From positions 1-53,033 of the forward strand of contig JAOTXX010000021.1 in assembly GCA_029862185.1 (NCBI GenBank): a stretch of DNA of 53,033 nt, given 5' to 3'. The notes beneath the pieces were generated by a model. It had not been told where the DNA came from, ran no database searches, and saw nothing but the letters and a program-made list of their open reading frames with translations. Position numbers and translations under genes: made by a program. This document shows positions 35,285 through 43,971 of this stretch, one piece after another. Origin of the DNA: Myxococcales bacterium. Its GTDB lineage: Bacteria; Myxococcota_A; Polyangia; Polyangiales; Houyiibacteriaceae. Within the stretch, counting starts at the first letter, position 1. The number at the start of each line of letters is the position of its first letter.

Positions 35285-36700
35285 ATGATTAAAAGATGGT
35301 TTCTTGGGCTTAGCCTGGTTTTGGGATTGTTTGCAGCGGGCTGCAGCGACGACAGCAGTAGCAGCAGCGGGACTGCGGGCACGGGTGGCAACGGCGGCAA
35401 CGGCGGCAGCGGTTTCGAACCGCCCGAATACGGCGCCTGGGTGAAATACGAGCCCGAGGGCGCGATCTGCAGCGACGGCAGTCAGTACGCATTCTATGTA
35501 GATTTCTCGGAGACGTCGGACAATGTCATCGTGTTCTTCATGGGTGGCGGCGGCTGCTGGGACTACGAAAGCTGCGTCGGTGGCGGCGCGCGCGGTGCGG
35601 CGAACCCGAATGGCCTGCCCGACGACTACGCGAACATGCATGCAGAGGTCGCGGGTCTCTCGATCAACGTGAATGAGATCTATCCGCTCATGAACGACGA
35701 CCCCGCGGTGACCCCTATGGCCGACTGGAACAAGGTCTTCGTCCCGTACTGCACGGGCGATGTCTACGCAGGCTCGATCACCAACACCTACGAAGATCCG
35801 GACGGGATCGAGCCTGACGCGGTGTTCGCGCACCAGGGCCATACCAATGTGCTCAAGATGACCGAGATGCTGAACGAGATGTTCAGTGTCGTACCCAAGA
35901 TGTTCGTCGGAGGATGCAGCGCAGGTGGCGCTGGCGCGATCGTCAACTACTACTTTCTGCGAACCGGAATCGAAGGCGTGCAGAAGGGCTACCTGCTCGA
36001 CGACTCTGGGCCCCTGTTCCCGAGTCGCGAAACGACCTCGCGGTCCTTGCTGTTGCATGAAGAGGTGCGAGACGTGTGGGACGCTTCGAGCTTGGTCGGC
36101 ACAGCGCCGCAGCCCGAGCTGCTCGCCAACGATTTCGGCGCCTTGAGCCAAGTGCTTGCCGAAGAGTTCCCCGAGGATCGCTTGGCGGCGACGATGTTCC
36201 AGCTCGACTACAACTTCTCCCTCTATTCCTACGAGCGATTCTGGACCCGTGACGGCGAGGTGATTGCGCCCTACATGGGAACAGGCCTGGGACTCGACGA
36301 GGACGTCTCACTCGACCGCGCCGCGATCCACCAGCTCTGGTGGGACGACATCGCCCTCCTGCGCAGCCAATACGACGCGGAGGGTCGAGATAATCTCGGT
36401 TACTATCTTCCGTTCTACCGGACGACCAACAGCAGCCACTGCGTGACGATTCCCGGGCTCGAGGAGTTCAGCTTGGGCGAAGCGCTCAATTTGTTTCAGA
36501 ACGATTTCGGAACGCTCGCCTGGGCGGGCACCGAGATCGGCGACATGAACCTCCGCGACTACGTGGAGCACCTGCTCAACGACGAGGAGCCTCTCGAGAG
36601 CTTCTTCGAAGAAGAGCCCGAGGGTCGATACCGCGCGTGTACTCCAGCGGAGTTCGATGCGGTTGCCTGCGAGGCGGCGGTCAACCCACCCGCCCCCTGA
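35285..36700 (+). CDS. Pectinacetylesterase-family lipoprotein
   Basis: The 471-residue product has a signal peptide with lipobox AAGC, then a Ser/Gly/Thr/Asn-rich linker. The core has the pectinacetylesterase/Notum fold: VIVFFMGGGGCWDYESC (oxyanion region), FVPYCTGDVYAGS, the nucleophile Ser212 in GCSAGGAGA, and a late His in TNSSHCVTIPG. Plant and bacterial members remove acetyl groups from pectin; Notum removes a lipid from Wnt. Here the target is unknown, perhaps a plant or microbial polysaccharide or lipid. Promoter close to the start codon. Confidence 0.88.
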   Translation: MIKRWFLGLSLVLGLFAAGCSDDSSSSSGTAGTGGNGGNGGSGFEPPEYGAWVKYEPEGAICSDGSQYAFYVDFSETSDNVIVFFMGGGGCWDYESCVGGGARGAANPNGLPDDYANMHAEVAGLSINVNEIYPLMNDDPAVTPMADWNKVFVPYCTGDVYAGSITNTYEDPDGIEPDAVFAHQGHTNVLKMTEMLNEMFSVVPKMFVGGCSAGGAGAIVNYYFLRTGIEGVQKGYLLDDSGPLFPSRETTSRSLLLHEEVRDVWDASSLVGTAPQPELLANDFGALSQVLAEEFPEDRLAATMFQLDYNFSLYSYERFWTRDGEVIAPYMGTGLGLDEDVSLDRAAIHQLWWDDIALLRSQYDAEGRDNLGYYLPFYRTTNSSHCVTIPGLEEFSLGEALNLFQNDFGTLAWAGTEIGDMNLRDYVEHLLNDEEPLESFFEEEPEGRYRACTPAEFDAVACEAAVNPPAP

Positions 36701-36713
36701 GCACACCCAAAAC

Positions 36714-36725
36714 GGGACAGTCTCC
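36714..36725. repeat. Short sequence matching the arm of the 46314-46464 element
   Basis: GGGACAGTCTCC lies in the 27-base gap between the convergent pectinacetylesterase-like and SDR genes. It differs from the arm GGGACACTCTCC at 46316-46327 by one base. It may be a remnant or relative of the same repetitive element. Confidence 0.35.
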
Positions 36726-36727
36726 TT

Positions 36728-37639
36728 TCAGTTCCACCTGAAGCCCTCCATCGTCTGCTTGGCGCTGTAGCGGGGCACGAAGCCGGTGGCTTCGACGAAC
36801 GCCTTGTTGTCGATGACGATGGGGTACTTCACGTGGGCGACTGCGTCGTCGGGGAGGTACGGAAAGCCGAAGCGGCCGAGGACGCTCGAGTAGAGCGGCT
36901 CGGGGATCGGCACTGCGCGCTTGCCGGTGGCGGAACAGACGACCGAGAGAGGCACCGGTGCAGGGCCAGCGACGTTGAAGACGCCGCGCAGCTGTTTTTC
37001 GACCGCCAATGTGATCGCTTCTTCGGCGTCCCACTCGTGCATGAGCTGGTAGAGCGGATCGAAGCCCAGCACCATGGGAACGCGGCTCTTCGAGAGGAAG
37101 CCGGCGAGGGTGCCGCCTCGGCTCGGACCGAGGAAGTAGCAAAGCCGGAGAACCGCCGTATTGAGCTCGGGCCATCGCCAGAGCGCGCTTCCTGCGTAGA
37201 GGTCCGCGGCGACCAGGTCCGCCAGCTCTTTGAAGGCCGCGCCCGCGAGCGGGGGCTCGTCTTCGGTGTGGTAGAGCGGCGAATCCGGGGTGGCGCCGTA
37301 AACGGTGTGGCGGCCGGCGAACACCGCCTGTTTCACCCCGTACTCGTGACAGTACTCGAACAGCTTTCTCGTACCGCCGAGGTTGATGCGGTAGCGCTCC
37401 TCTGTCGTCGTCGTGAAGTGAGTCACGGTCGCCATGTGGATGAGCGCATCGGGGCGCGAGATTCGGAATACGTCTTCGGCAGGGCGCTTGCGGATGTCGG
37501 CCTGGTGCATTTCGACCCCTTCGGGCACGTCGGGCCATGGACGCCGATCGATGCCGACGACTTCGTGCCCGCGGCGGACCAGTCGATATGCAACACCGCG
37601 CGCCAAGGTGCCGCTGATTCCGGTGATCAAGATCTTCAT
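36728..37639 (-). CDS. Extended short-chain dehydrogenase/epimerase-like protein
   Basis: The 303-residue Rossmann protein begins [15 protein letters not shown] (the third Gly of GxxGxxG is Ala13) and has the Asp31 dinucleotide motif GIDRR. The catalytic region is atypical: Lys137 is present in GAAFKELAD, but the position four residues before is Gly133 instead of Tyr, and the Ser/Thr segment reads AGRHTVYG. It overlaps the acyltransferase start by 4 bases. The gene pair resembles mycobacterial Rv0501-Rv0502. Whether it is active as an epimerase is doubtful. Confidence 0.85.
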   Translation of the reverse strand: MKILITGISGTLARGVAYRLVRRGHEVVGIDRRPWPDVPEGVEMHQADIRKRPAEDVFRISRPDALIHMATVTHFTTTTEERYRINLGGTRKLFEYCHEYGVKQAVFAGRHTVYGATPDSPLYHTEDEPPLAGAAFKELADLVAADLYAGSALWRWPELNTAVLRLCYFLGPSRGGTLAGFLSKSRVPMVLGFDPLYQLMHEWDAEEAITLAVEKQLRGVFNVAGPAPVPLSVVCSATGKRAVPIPEPLYSSVLGRFGFPYLPDDAVAHVKYPIVIDNKAFVEATGFVPRYSAKQTMEGFRWN

Positions 37640-38484
37640 CGCCTCTGCTCCTGGTCTGAATCCGGCATGCGCTCGAACATGAATGCGGTTGGCCGGGCGT
37701 CGAGCCCCGTGCTGATCAGCCGCTCCATCGCATGACGAACCTCGTCGACATATTGCTGAATGACGTGATCAGGCTCCGAGCCATCCCCTTCGAAGTGCAT
37801 CGGAGGCCCGTAGTACACCTGGCAGGCGACCGGCAAGGGGAAGAGAATGAGCTGAGGCGCGACCGGCACGAACGGACCGTTCAGGAGCTTTGCGAGCCAC
37901 TTGATGTGAAAGAGCTGCGGAAACGACTCCTCCCCGCCGATGAACGCGCAGGGGATGACCGGCGTGCCGGTCTTGAGGGCGAGCCGCATGAACCCCGTGC
38001 CGAAGCGCACGAGCTTGTAGCGGTCTTTGTAGAGTTTCCCGGCGCCGCGGGCGCCTTCAGGGAACACGAGCAGCAAGCGCTCATCGTTGAGCAGTTGCTC
38101 GCCATGCTCGGGCAGGCCGGTCAGGTGACCCAACTTCCGCAACGCGGGTCGCGCAAACGGCGAGCGGGTCAGGAAGTACTCGGCCATGCCTTGGCCGAGC
38201 CGAGGCGCTTCGTCGTTGAGTATCAGCGATGTGAGAATCATCGCCGCGTCGGCGCCTAGGCCACCCGAGTGATTGGGGATGATGAGCCCTCGCCCCGTCG
38301 CCGGAACGTTCTCGAGACCGAACGCCGTCACCTTGAGGTAGTGACGGTAGATGTAGGCCATCGGTGAATACGCGCGAACGAGAGCCTTCCGAGAGAGCCC
38401 AAAGCGATCGAATCCGTAGTCGTCGAATTCGATTGGAAGGCGCTCCACGTTTCGCCTGACTTGTGGATCATCTAGGAGTGACAT
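37636..38484 (-). CDS. Lysophospholipid acyltransferase-like protein
   Basis: The 282-residue product has the PlsC-type motifs in altered spacing: NHSGGLGAD (His and Asp six residues apart rather than four) and the acceptor motif FPEGARG, with [10 protein letters not shown] later. The spacing matches the subfamily paired with SDR proteins, such as Rv0502. Its stop overlaps the SDR start at 37639-37636 (ATGA). The ATG at 38484 ([11 protein letters not shown]) is preferred over an open frame from 38595. It may add a second acyl chain to a lipid. Confidence 0.85.
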   Translation of the reverse strand: MSLLDDPQVRRNVERLPIEFDDYGFDRFGLSRKALVRAYSPMAYIYRHYLKVTAFGLENVPATGRGLIIPNHSGGLGADAAMILTSLILNDEAPRLGQGMAEYFLTRSPFARPALRKLGHLTGLPEHGEQLLNDERLLLVFPEGARGAGKLYKDRYKLVRFGTGFMRLALKTGTPVIPCAFIGGEESFPQLFHIKWLAKLLNGPFVPVAPQLILFPLPVACQVYYGPPMHFEGDGSEPDHVIQQYVDEVRHAMERLISTGLDARPTAFMFERMPDSDQEQRR

Positions 38485-38558
38485 GGTCCCGGCGTGTCGA
38501 GCTCGTCCAAGGGAAACCCATCGTGCGACGTGCGCGCGAATCGTACCGCTTGGAACGC

Positions 38559-38825
38559 CTACTTCATGGGCTTCCAGAGTGGGCGCTTGAAGCACCAGAG
38601 CGTCGAGCCCTTGATGCTGCCGGCGGAAGTCACGAGCTCCCAGCCTTGCTCACCCATCTTGTTGGATCGTTCGGTCACCTGCGCGACACCATCCGCTTCG
38701 AAGCACTGGTACTGCCATTGGGCCTTCTTGGGTGGACCGTCGGCCGCGACCGGGTTGACCCCCGCGATGAACGCTCCTGCGCCCAAAGCTCCCACTACAA
38801 ACACAGCGATGACGATGGCTTTCAT
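38559..38825 (-). CDS. Small secreted protein of unknown function
   Basis: The 88-residue product begins MKAIVIAVFVVGALGAGAFI, a signal peptide or N-terminal membrane anchor. The mature part has WQYQCFEADGVAQVTE, then GEQGWELVTSAG and LWCFKRPL, a pattern like DUF4177 domains. Two cysteines may form a disulphide. GGAGGAGGT lies 6 bases before the ATG at 38825, which fixes the start against an ATG at 38831. It is transcribed in the direction of the acyltransferase gene. Confidence 0.75.
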   Translation of the reverse strand: MKAIVIAVFVVGALGAGAFIAGVNPVAADGPPKKAQWQYQCFEADGVAQVTERSNKMGEQGWELVTSAGSIKGSTLWCFKRPLWKPMK

Positions 38826-38970
38826 GACCATACCTCCTCCGAGCTGCGCTTATAGCACGGGGCTTTGCTCTTTCGCCTCAGACGGCCGCTGGAGAGCCGG
38901 TAAGTATCAGTATTAATGGGGGATTCGCGGATCCATAGCCTCGCCGCAAAGCATCCGTTAGAGTGGAACA

Positions 38971-39954
38971 ATGCAGTTTCAGCGTATTTCATCACTCTTG
39001 CTTGGGTCTTTCCTCGTTCTCGCGTTGGGTGCCTGCGGGAGCAGCTCGAGCGGCGACCCCTTCATCGGAACCGGAGGCTCCTCCGGTGGCAGCGGGACGG
39101 GCGGCATCGGTGGAACCGGCGGCCTCGGTACCGGCGGCACCGGTGCAGTCGCTGGTACGGGCGGCACGGGCGCGGTGGCTGGCACCGGTGGCAGCTCGGG
39201 GGAGTGTCACATCATCCTATGCGAAGGACGCGTCACCGATTGCGGAAACTGCATCGATGACGACGGTGACACTCTCGTCGACAACGACGATCCCGAATGC
39301 CTGGGACCCTGCGACAACTATGAAGGCGAAGAGTTGCTTTCCGGAGTCGGCGGTGAAACCGGCGAGCAGTGCAAAGCGGACTGCTACTTCGACTTTGGAA
39401 ATGGCGCGGGCAATGACGACTGCCAGTGGAGCCGAAGCTGCGATCCGCTCGAGCCCAAAGTCCAGTGCGTTTACGACGAAGGCTTGCTTGGAGGCAGGGA
39501 CTGCCCCGAAACCCAATCGCAGCTCTGTGACGACGTGTGCGTCCCACTCACGCCGAACGGATGCGACTGCTTTGGTTGCTGTACCTTCCCCGAGCTTGCA
39601 GGCATGGGTCCGGGCGGCGGCGATGGCTATGTGTACATCGGCTCCGAATCAGGATGCACGTTCAACACGGTGACCGACCCGGCGTTTTGTCAGGCATGCA
39701 CGCCAGCCGGCAGTTGCTTGAACACCTGCGGGCGTTGCGAGATTTGCCTCGGCAAACCCACCATTCCCGAAGACTGCTTCCCGGGCACAGGCGGTAGCGG
39801 TGGCGGTGGTGGTGGTGGCGGCACGGCTGGCAGCGGCGGCTCCGGCGAACGCTGTCCGGCGGGCAAGCAGGTCTGCGGTCTTCCCGGCGACCAGCCCTGT
39901 CCGGGCGGGAGCTTCTGCCTGACCGGCTGTTGCACCGAAATCGTCGTCCAATAG
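38971..39954 (+). CDS. Cys-rich lipoprotein, tandem copy 1
   Basis: The 327-residue protein has a signal peptide with lipobox LGAC and a Gly/Thr/Ser linker of repeated TGGT and AVAGTGGTG units. The core includes a calcium-loop-like DDDGDTLVDNDDPECLGPCD, many cysteines, and VCGLPGDQPCPGGSFCLTG near the end. The same core recurs in the next gene. Such lipoproteins are common on the surface of myxobacteria. A TAGAGT box ends 6 bases before the ATG, without a clear -35. Confidence 0.85.
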   Translation: MQFQRISSLLLGSFLVLALGACGSSSSGDPFIGTGGSSGGSGTGGIGGTGGLGTGGTGAVAGTGGTGAVAGTGGSSGECHIILCEGRVTDCGNCIDDDGDTLVDNDDPECLGPCDNYEGEELLSGVGGETGEQCKADCYFDFGNGAGNDDCQWSRSCDPLEPKVQCVYDEGLLGGRDCPETQSQLCDDVCVPLTPNGCDCFGCCTFPELAGMGPGGGDGYVYIGSESGCTFNTVTDPAFCQACTPAGSCLNTCGRCEICLGKPTIPEDCFPGTGGSGGGGGGGGTAGSGGSGERCPAGKQVCGLPGDQPCPGGSFCLTGCCTEIVVQ

Positions 39955-40011
39955 CGGCCTACCTCCTGAAATCCGCTGTCTTCTTTATTCGAGCAAACAG
40001 GGCTTTTGTGC

Positions 40012-40040
40012 GTGACCCTTGGGCCACAGAACGCTATATT
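40012..40040 (+). promoter_or_regulatory. Promoter candidate for the 40047 gene
   Basis: GTGACC (40012-40017) and TATATT (40035-40040) are 17 bases apart, and the -10 box ends 6 bases before the ATG at 40047. A transcript would start at or near the ATG. Confidence 0.45.
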
Positions 40041-40046
40041 GTAACA

Positions 40047-41000
40047 ATGCAGTATAAGTGGAATATACGGATCTTTTTTTCTGTCCTCCTCTGCGTCGGT
40101 GCGTCGGCCTGCAGCGGCGGCAACAGCAACCCGCGTAGCGACGATGGCGGCGTCGACTTCGTCGACGGGGCGACGCCGCCCTGCGAAGGCGGAACCGAAG
40201 GTGTTTGCGTGCTCGGAGACGGCGGCGTGATCATTCAGACTCCGGACGGGGGGACGACCCATTGCTTTTTCATCCAATGCGATGGGAAGGTCACGGCCTG
40301 CGGAGATTGTTCGGACAACGACGGAGACGGTCTCGTCGACAACAACGATCCCGAGTGCCTCGGACCCTGCGACAACTACGAGGGCGAAGAGTTGCTCTCC
40401 GGAGTCGGCGGTGAAACCGGCGAACAGTGCAAGGCCGACTGCTACTTCGATTTTGGAAATGGCGCGGGCGATGACGACTGCCATTGGAGCCGAAGCTGCG
40501 ATCCGCTGATGCCCAAGGTCCAGTGTACGTACGATGAAGGCTTGCTCGGAGGCAAAGACTGCCCGGAGACTCAATCGCAGCTCTGCGACGACGTGTGCGC
40601 ACCGCTCACGCCCAACGGATGCGACTGCTTTGGCTGCTGCACCTTCCCGGAGCTCGCAGGCATGGGTCCGGGCGGCGGCGATGGCTATGTTTACATCGGC
40701 TCCGAATCGGGATGCACCTTCGAGACGGTCACGGACCCCGCGTCATGTCAGGCGTGCACCCCAGCGGCGAGTTGCTTGAACACCTGCGGGCGTTGCGAGA
40801 TTTGCCTCGGCAAACCCACCATTCCCGAAGACTGCTTCCCCGGCACAGGCGGTAGCGGCGGCAGCGGTGGCATGGGCGGCTCGGGTGGCGGGGACCGCTG
40901 TCCAGTCGACAAGCAAGTCTGCGGCCTACCCGGCGACGACCCGTGCCCAAGCGGGACCTTCTGCCTGACCGGTTGCTGCACCGAAATCGTCGTGCAGTAA
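40047..41000 (+). CDS. Cys-rich lipoprotein, tandem copy 2
   Basis: The 317-residue protein has a signal peptide (MQYKWNIRIFFSVLLCVGA) with lipobox SAC and an acidic Asp/Gly linker that differs from copy 1. The core from CGDCSDNDGDGLVDN to the GTGGSGG segment matches copy 1 with 14 differences over 188 residues. The C-terminal TGCCTEIVVQ is identical. The frame is open from 39930, but the ATG at 40047 gives the signal peptide. The gene lies 92 bases after copy 1. Confidence 0.85.
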   Translation: MQYKWNIRIFFSVLLCVGASACSGGNSNPRSDDGGVDFVDGATPPCEGGTEGVCVLGDGGVIIQTPDGGTTHCFFIQCDGKVTACGDCSDNDGDGLVDNNDPECLGPCDNYEGEELLSGVGGETGEQCKADCYFDFGNGAGDDDCHWSRSCDPLMPKVQCTYDEGLLGGKDCPETQSQLCDDVCAPLTPNGCDCFGCCTFPELAGMGPGGGDGYVYIGSESGCTFETVTDPASCQACTPAASCLNTCGRCEICLGKPTIPEDCFPGTGGSGGSGGMGGSGGGDRCPVDKQVCGLPGDDPCPSGTFCLTGCCTEIVVQ

Positions 41001-41004
41001 CGGT

Positions 41005-41877
41005 TCACCCAAGGATGTCCGTCACCCGGTGCACGTCATCGGGGTCGGACGTCGTCGGCACGAGCAAGACATCATCGGCACCGGCGTCTTTGGCTTGTTG
41101 CACTGCGTCTTTGAGGGACTGGGGCGTGGTGGCAATGCATATCTGCTTCACGCTTTCGCGCGCGACTGGAACCATGAAGTTCAAATATCGATCCAGGTAG
41201 GCGTCGAGTTGCTCGCGGGCGTTCGGGCCGAGCGCGTACCAGAAGCCCGTACCGAGCCAGGGCGTTGGACGTCCGCGTTCTTTCCATGCGCGACGCGAGG
41301 CTTCGAATTGCAGATTCATCTCGGCTGCGGATGGCCCGAAGCTGAATCCGCACAGGCCGTCGGCCCACCTCGAGGCGGCTTCTATCGACTCGACCATCAG
41401 TGAGCCAGCGAGAAGCTTGGGTCCGCCTTTTTGCACCGGCGCGGGGCCTACGGGAAGCGCGCCTTCGACGACCGGGTCACCGCGCCAGACGCTGCGCATC
41501 GTTTCGACGCTTCGCGCGAGGCGGCTGAGGCGGTGACCAAGCGGCGCATCGACCGATGCGTAGTCCTGCTCGCGTCCGCCCACACCGAGGCCGGCCACCA
41601 AGCGTCCTCCGGACAGCACATCGATCGTCGCCAGTTGCTTGGCCAGCATGACCGGGTGGTGGAGCATCGGGACGAAAACGCCGCTGACGATTTTGACCCG
41701 CTCTGTCAGTGCGGCGGCGGCCGAGAGGGCTGCGGTCATGTCCGGGTTGTAGAAGGAGATTCGCTCGCCCGCAGCGATGCTTGCGAACAAGCCCGCGTCG
41801 ATGCGCTCGCACCATGTCAAGAAGGTGTCCCTGTCGAGGCCCGGTGCCATCACCGGAAGGTTCATGCCGATTTCCAT
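41005..41877 (-). CDS. LLM-class flavin-dependent oxidoreductase
   Basis: The 290-residue TIM-barrel protein has the luciferase-like features: [40 protein letters not shown] and [16 protein letters not shown] (flavin phosphate contacts). The family uses FMN or F420 and reduces or oxygenates diverse substrates. No luxA/B-type signature was seen. It ends 4 bases from the convergent lipoprotein gene and diverges from the lyase operon. Confidence 0.88.
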   Translation of the reverse strand: MEIGMNLPVMAPGLDRDTFLTWCERIDAGLFASIAAGERISFYNPDMTAALSAAAALTERVKIVSGVFVPMLHHPVMLAKQLATIDVLSGGRLVAGLGVGGREQDYASVDAPLGHRLSRLARSVETMRSVWRGDPVVEGALPVGPAPVQKGGPKLLAGSLMVESIEAASRWADGLCGFSFGPSAAEMNLQFEASRRAWKERGRPTPWLGTGFWYALGPNAREQLDAYLDRYLNFMVPVARESVKQICIATTPQSLKDAVQQAKDAGADDVLLVPTTSDPDDVHRVTDILG

Positions 41878-41906
41878 GTGCTCCCTCTGTCGGTCTTGGG
41901 GGCTCG

Positions 41907-41935
41907 TTGCATCTCCCCAAATTGGCGTCTAGGAC
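41907..41935 (+). promoter_or_regulatory. Promoter candidate for the lyase operon
   Basis: TTGCAT (41907-41912) and TAGGAC (41930-41935) are 17 bases apart. The box ends 10 bases before the ATG at 41946. It would drive the first two lyase genes and perhaps the rest of the module. Confidence 0.45.
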
Positions 41936-41945
41936 TGGGGGCACC

Positions 41946-42995
41946 ATGCGCAATCCCAAGGACTTCTTCAAACCCATGGCCATCGGCGCACCGGAACCCC
42001 CACGGGAGATCCCGTTCCGGCCCTCGCGGATGATCCACTTTTTCGATCCCAGCAATCCCAAGATGGCCGCGAAAGCGCCGAGCATCGCGGCCAAGTGCGA
42101 CGTGCTTCTGGGGAACCTCGAGGACGCAATCTCGGCGGACAAAAAGACCGCGGCGCGCGAGGGCTTCGTCAAGATCGCCACGGAGAACGACTTCGGCGAC
42201 TGTCAGCTCTGGACCCGCGTCAACAGCCTCGACAGCCCCTGGTTCCTAGATGACATGTGGCAGATCGTCCAAGAGGTCGGCGACAAGGTCGACGTGATCA
42301 TGGTGCCGAAAGTCGAAGGGCCCTGGGACATCCACTATGTCGATCGTTTGCTTGCCCAGCTCGAGGCGCGCGCTGGCGTGAAGAAGCCGATTCTGGTTCA
42401 TGCGATTCTCGAAACGGCTCTCGGCGTCGCAAACGTGGAGGAGATTTCCGGCGCCAGCCCGCGCATGCAGGGCTTGAGCCTCGGGCCGGCCGACCTTGCC
42501 GCGTCTCGGCGCATGAAGACGACGCGCGTGGGCGGCGGACATCCTGGTTACGTAGTTCGCCAGGATCCGAATCCCGACGATCCCGAAGCTCCGCGTGCGA
42601 CCGCGCAGCAGGATCTTTGGCACTACACGATAGCGCGGATGGTCGATGCCTGTGTGGCGAACGGCATCTTCGCGTACTACGGGCCGTTCGGCGACATTCG
42701 CGACGTGGTCGCGTGTGAAGATCAGTTTCGTAACGCGTTCCTGCTCGGCTGCGTCGGCGCCTGGTCGCTCCACCCGGTGCAGATCGACATCGCCAAGAAG
42801 GTGTTCAGCCCGCCCGTCGACGAGGTGCTCTGGGCCAAGAAGGTCATTGCGGAAATGGGCGATGGCACGGGCGCCGTCATGATCGACGGCAAAATGCAAG
42901 ACGACGCAACGGTCAAGCAGTGCAAAGTCATGGTCGAGCTCGCTCGGATGCTCGCCGAAAAGGATGCCGACCTGAAGGCGGCCTACCAGCTCTGA
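41946..42995 (+). CDS. mcl: Malyl-CoA / beta-methylmalyl-CoA lyase-like protein
   Basis: The 349-residue protein belongs to the HpcH/CitE superfamily. Its motifs ([58 protein letters not shown]) and its length resemble, from memory, the trifunctional Mcl of Chloroflexus that cleaves malyl-, methylmalyl- and citramalyl-CoA. The expected reaction is a reversible aldol cleavage of a CoA ester to acetyl- or propionyl-CoA and glyoxylate or pyruvate. It starts with ATG at 41946, with a frame open upstream to 41709. The next gene, a second lyase, follows after 11 bases. Confidence 0.85.
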   Translation: MRNPKDFFKPMAIGAPEPPREIPFRPSRMIHFFDPSNPKMAAKAPSIAAKCDVLLGNLEDAISADKKTAAREGFVKIATENDFGDCQLWTRVNSLDSPWFLDDMWQIVQEVGDKVDVIMVPKVEGPWDIHYVDRLLAQLEARAGVKKPILVHAILETALGVANVEEISGASPRMQGLSLGPADLAASRRMKTTRVGGGHPGYVVRQDPNPDDPEAPRATAQQDLWHYTIARMVDACVANGIFAYYGPFGDIRDVVACEDQFRNAFLLGCVGAWSLHPVQIDIAKKVFSPPVDEVLWAKKVIAEMGDGTGAVMIDGKMQDDATVKQCKVMVELARMLAEKDADLKAAYQL

Positions 42996-43006
42996 GAGGT
43001 GTGACG

Positions 43007-43873
43007 ATGAGTACGAAGCATCGCCCGCGGCGAAGTGTGTTGTACATGCCAGGTGCCAACGCCCGGGCTCTCGAGAAGGCCCGCTCGCTTCCGGCCGACT
43101 CCTTGATTTTCGACCTCGAGGACGCGGTTGCGCCCGACATGAAGGCGACCGCCCGCGATCAGGTCATTCGAGCCGTCGAGGCCGGCGGCTATGGCAAACG
43201 CGAAGTCATGATACGCACCAACGGCTTGAACACCCCCTGGGGCTACGACGATCTGGTGGCGGCGGCGAAGGTTGGCCCGGACGCGGTCCTGCTCCCGAAG
43301 GTCGAAAGCGCCGAGACCGTTCGGCAGGCCGAGTCGGTCTTGCAGTCGCACGGCGCGGCGCCTGACATGGCGATTTGGTGCATGATGGAAACCCCTCGCG
43401 CGATGCTGCACGCCGAAGAGATCGCAGATGCGAGCCCACGTTTGGGGGGATTGGTCATGGGGACCTCTGATCTCGCCAAAGACCTTCAGGCTCAGCACAC
43501 TGCCATGCGGCTTCCGCTCATCACCGCACTGGGCCTCTGCCTGCTTGCAGCGCGCGCTGCGCGGCTCGTCATCCTCGATGGGGTGTTTTTAGACTTGAAC
43601 GACCATGAAGGGTTCATCGACTCCTGCCGTCAGGGGGCCGAGCTAGGTTTTGATGGCAAGACCTTGATACACCCCAAGCAGCTGGAGGCGGCCAACGAGG
43701 TCTTTGCGCCCTCCAAAGAGGAGCTCAGGCTTTCCCGCCGCATCATCGACGCCTATGCCGAGGCCGAAGCGCAAGGTAAGGGCGTCGTCGTCGTGGATGG
43801 CAAGCTCATCGAGAAGCTGCACGTCGACCATGCGAAGCGCGTCGTCGCGCTCGCAGAGGCAATCGCGGGCTAG
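43007..43873 (+). CDS. CitE-like CoA-ester lyase
   Basis: The 288-residue protein has the CitE pattern: RRSVLYMPGANARALEKARS, IFDLEDAVAPDMKATARDQ with the acidic metal ligand, WCMMETPRAML, and LIHPKQLEAANEVF near the C terminus. It is a citrate-lyase-beta-type or malyl-CoA lyase, distinct from the neighbour at 41946. Two different lyases suggest two CoA esters or a lyase with an auxiliary thioesterase role. Start at ATG 43007. Confidence 0.88.
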   Translation: MSTKHRPRRSVLYMPGANARALEKARSLPADSLIFDLEDAVAPDMKATARDQVIRAVEAGGYGKREVMIRTNGLNTPWGYDDLVAAAKVGPDAVLLPKVESAETVRQAESVLQSHGAAPDMAIWCMMETPRAMLHAEEIADASPRLGGLVMGTSDLAKDLQAQHTAMRLPLITALGLCLLAARAARLVILDGVFLDLNDHEGFIDSCRQGAELGFDGKTLIHPKQLEAANEVFAPSKEELRLSRRIIDAYAEAEAQGKGVVVVDGKLIEKLHVDHAKRVVALAEAIAG

Positions 43874-43929
43874 GTTCGCGGCGCCGCTTGGCCCCGAGCT
43901 CGTTTTAGGGCGGGAGGCCACCGCCGGGC

Positions 43930-43959
43930 TTGCGCAACGCCGAGGAGAGGGGCTAGTCT
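43930..43959 (+). promoter_or_regulatory. Promoter candidate for the succinyl-CoA-synthetase-like pair
   Basis: TTGCGC (43930-43935) and TAGTCT (43954-43959) are 18 bases apart, 12 bases before the ATG at 43972. It would allow transcription of the ligase genes apart from the lyase genes. Confidence 0.4.
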
Positions 43960-43971
43960 CCCCGTTCCACT

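Noticed and set aside
27221-41877. Bioluminescence (lux) locus
   Set aside because: LuxC- and LuxE-like genes and a luciferase-like (LLM) protein are in the window, but no luxA/luxB signature was seen, the LLM gene is 11 kb away on its own and the operon has an aminotransferase instead.
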